A stretch of 15,596 bases of DNA, from positions 1 through 15,596 of the forward strand of contig JADYYL010000047.1 in NCBI GenBank assembly GCA_020853655.1, given 5' to 3'. The translations under genes were made by a program, and so were the position numbers. Origin of the DNA: Deltaproteobacteria bacterium. GTDB taxonomy: Bacteria > Bdellovibrionota_C > UBA2361 > SZUA-149 > JADYYL01. The notes below the pieces were generated by a model that saw only the letters and a program-made list of their open reading frames with translations, made no database searches and was not told the origin of the DNA. Of this stretch, positions 13,556-15,596 are shown piece after piece; position 1 is the stretch's first letter; every line of letters begins with the position of its first letter.

Positions 13556-15459
13556 CCGTTCTCCTCTCGCATCTTCGACAGTGCCTGATGCACCCGCTCC
13601 GCGAGCTTAATGGGGAAGCCGGCGCGTTGAGAGATCTCCTCAGGCGTTGCTTGCGCAATCTGGCGAAGCCCGCCGAACTCTCGGAGCAACGTCATTCGGC
13701 GCTCTCTGCCGATGCCCGGGATGCGCTCTAAGGGCGATTGAAATTGGCGGCGCGCTCGAGTTGAACGGTGGAATGAAACGGCAAATCGGTGCGCCTCGTT
13801 TCGAATTCTTTCGAGAACGTGGAGCGCCTTGCTCGACTCCTTGAGTACAATCGGTCTCGCCGCTTCCTCGACATACACTCGCTCGGGTTTGAGATGACGC
13901 GCGTCGGGGCGACGCGCCGGCGCGAGAGCGTAGTACGGGAGTGACTCTGTCCGCTTCTTGGCAAGCCCGATGAGCATTGGCGTCCGAAGACCCAGCTCCT
14001 TTCGAACGGCGAGCGCCTGGGCGAGCTGCGCGGGACCGCCATCGATGACCATAAGGTCGACCAACGTATTCTCTTCAGCACACCGAGAGAGATGACGGGT
14101 CACGATCTCGCGCATCGAAGCAAAATCATCGGGCTTCCCTTCCTGCGACAGATGGAAATGGCGATATCGAGTCTTGTCCGGCTGCCCATCTTTGAAGAAC
14201 ACGACTGATCCGACCGTGGCACCACCCTGAAAATGCGAGACGTCGACACATTCCATGGTGCGGGGCGCTTCATCCAAGCCGAGATCAACCTGGAGCGCTC
14301 GGCCGATCGAATCCTCGCCACGCTCCGCGGCGAAGCGGCCGACAAAGTTCTCCGTGGCATTCTCTGCGGCCAGCGTGAGGAGGCGTTGCTTGCTCCCGCG
14401 CTGCGGCACCTGGATCTTTACCTTTCGCCCGCGCCGGTTCGAGTAAAACTCCTCTCGAGCGGCGCGATCCTCCAACGCAAACGGAACGAGGATTTCCTCG
14501 GGAACCTCATTGTCGGAGGCGTAGAACTGCGACAGTACCGATCCGAGCACATCCTCCGTCGGAACCTCGACGTCGCTAAAACCAAAGGTCTTCGCGCCGA
14601 AGAGCCGTCCGTTTCTGACAAAGAGGACCGAGAGTTCGAGATCGGAGCCCTCGCGATGAATCCCAAATGCATCCTTCGACCCGGCGCTAAACGAGAGCAT
14701 TGGCCGGTCGACAATGAGCGTCTTCACCAACGCCATTCGATCACGAAGCTCGGCAGCGTCTTCGAATCGGAGCTGCTCACTCGCCCGCTCCATCTGATCG
14801 GACAGCAGGCGGAGCACATCCTTGTTCTTTCCTTCGAGGATCGAGGCCGCGATATCGACCCATTCCCTATACTGCGCGTGGTCGACCTTGAGGCAGCACG
14901 GACCGGCGCACCGCTTCATCTGATGCTCGAGACACGGGCGCACTCGATTGTAAATCACGCGATCGGAACAGGTTCGAAGCGGAACCGTTTCACGGACGAT
15001 ATCGAGGAGCCGACGAACCTCATGCGCCCACGGGAAAGGTCCGAGATATTTCGCATCGTCGTTCCGCGTCTGGCGCACCAGCTCAATGCGCGGCCACTCA
15101 TGCGTCGTATCAATCCGCACAATTAAATAGGCGCGATCGTCTTTCAGTCGGACGTTGTATCGGGGTCGGTGCTTCTTAATCAGGTCGTTCTCAAGAACGA
15201 GGGCTTGCTCCTCGTCCTCGGTGACGATTGTCTCGAGCTCGCAGATCTTCGAAACGAGGAATGGAATGGCCAGGCGACCATCACCCCCGTTGAAATACGT
15301 GCGAAGCCGATTGCGAAGGTTCTTCGCCTTCCCGATGTAGATTACTTTTCCGGCGTCGTCCTTCATCAGATAGACGCCCGGTCGGCGGGGGATCGTCTTG
15401 AGCCGAGCCTTCGCGGTCGCTGGTTCGGCAGGATCGATGATGATCGGATGGGCGATCAT
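13552..15459 (-). CDS. uvrC: UvrABC excinuclease subunit C
   Basis: Nucleotide excision repair nuclease that makes the 3' and 5' incisions after UvrB loading. In order along its 635 residues: GIY-YIG nuclease (about 25-103; GVYLMKDDAGKVIYIGKAKN), and a cysteine cluster C164, C176, C184, C188 with the same spacing as the E. coli UvrC Fe-S cysteines. Next are a UVR motif (about 211-246), the RNase H-like 5' nuclease domain with D406 in CVDVSH, D473 in VIDGG and the NEAHRF histidine H557, and a C-terminal helix-hairpin-helix region (about 577-632). Full length, no lesions. The start ATG overlaps the uvrB stop as ATGA, which fixes the start. The stop overlaps that of the convergent histidine kinase gene. 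Confidence 0.97.
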   Translation of the reverse strand: MIAHPIIIDPAEPATAKARLKTIPRRPGVYLMKDDAGKVIYIGKAKNLRNRLRTYFNGGDGRLAIPFLVSKICELETIVTEDEEQALVLENDLIKKHRPRYNVRLKDDRAYLIVRIDTTHEWPRIELVRQTRNDDAKYLGPFPWAHEVRRLLDIVRETVPLRTCSDRVIYNRVRPCLEHQMKRCAGPCCLKVDHAQYREWVDIAASILEGKNKDVLRLLSDQMERASEQLRFEDAAELRDRMALVKTLIVDRPMLSFSAGSKDAFGIHREGSDLELSVLFVRNGRLFGAKTFGFSDVEVPTEDVLGSVLSQFYASDNEVPEEILVPFALEDRAAREEFYSNRRGRKVKIQVPQRGSKQRLLTLAAENATENFVGRFAAERGEDSIGRALQVDLGLDEAPRTMECVDVSHFQGGATVGSVVFFKDGQPDKTRYRHFHLSQEGKPDDFASMREIVTRHLSRCAEENTLVDLMVIDGGPAQLAQALAVRKELGLRTPMLIGLAKKRTESLPYYALAPARRPDARHLKPERVYVEEAARPIVLKESSKALHVLERIRNEAHRFAVSFHRSTRARRQFQSPLERIPGIGRERRMTLLREFGGLRQIAQATPEEISQRAGFPIKLAERVHQALSKMREENG

Positions 15460-15596
15460 AGGCTGAGGAGGTAGCGCTCGAGGATGGTGAGTTGATCCCG
15501 AATCTGCGCGGCGGCTTCGAAATCCAACGCCTTCGCCAATCGAAACATCTCGTGCCGGAGCTTGTCGATCAGCGCCTTCGTCTCTTTTGCATCGCG
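15456..15596 (-). CDS. uvrB: UvrB C-terminal UVR domain (partial, continues beyond the window)
   Basis: The last 46 codons of a minus-strand gene entering from the right edge. The peptide contains LIDKLRHEMFRLAKALDF and EAAAQIRDQL, which is the classic UVR helix pair at the end of UvrB that binds the matching UVR motif of UvrC. The stop TGA shares bases with the uvrC start (ATGA), so the two are translationally coupled. Only the C-terminus can be seen; the helicase part lies outside the window. Confidence 0.92.
   Translation of the reverse strand, partial: RDAKETKALIDKLRHEMFRLAKALDFEAAAQIRDQLTILERYLLSL

Noticed and set aside
1..15596. CRISPR array, transposase, integrase, tRNA or rRNA
   Set aside because: No regular repeat-spacer pattern, no mobile-element protein motifs and no conserved RNA gene sequences were seen on either strand.

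Overview
The window is a compact, GC-rich bacterial chromosome segment from a Gram-negative, outer-membrane-bearing organism. Two lipoprotein signal peptides, an OmpR-type two-component system and a typical uvrB-uvrC pair support this. The mix of genes would fit a deltaproteobacterial-type (Myxococcota/Bdellovibrionota-like) or other poorly sampled lineage, but nothing here fixes the taxonomy. No rRNA, tRNA, CRISPR array, transposase or phage gene was seen.

Left part (1-2700): a small M48 metalloprotease lipoprotein (+) converges on a stand-alone MerC-type membrane protein (-), with a hairpin-rich spacer between them. A secreted lipoprotein (-) with a degenerate staphylococcal-nuclease-like domain follows, ending at a textbook intrinsic terminator.

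Centre (2700-7170): a roughly 500-base spacer leads into a 1062-residue polypeptide that fuses all three parts of the AmmeMemoRadiSam system: radical SAM enzyme, AMMECR1 and MEMO. Between AMMECR1 and MEMO lies a further ~180-residue segment that reads as a second, degenerate AMMECR1 copy. The stop of this gene overlaps the start of a DCC-family (DUF393) CxxC protein, and a small zinc-ribbon protein follows. This fused system is the most unusual feature of the window.

Right-centre (7170-13555): a likely envelope-stress locus. On the minus strand lie a membrane-anchored VWA protein, a short PspA/IM30-like coiled-coil protein, a six-segment membrane protein (ATGA overlap with the PspA-like gene) and a 47-residue single-span protein too short for ordinary gene calling, closed by a terminator-like hairpin. 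Divergent from it are an OmpR-family response regulator and a histidine kinase with an unusually long, low-complexity extracytoplasmic sensor. The shared spacer carries repeated GTTTAC-type half-sites.

Right end (13552-15596): uvrC and the last 46 codons of uvrB (-), overlapping by ATGA. They converge on the kinase gene so tightly that the two stop codons overlap.
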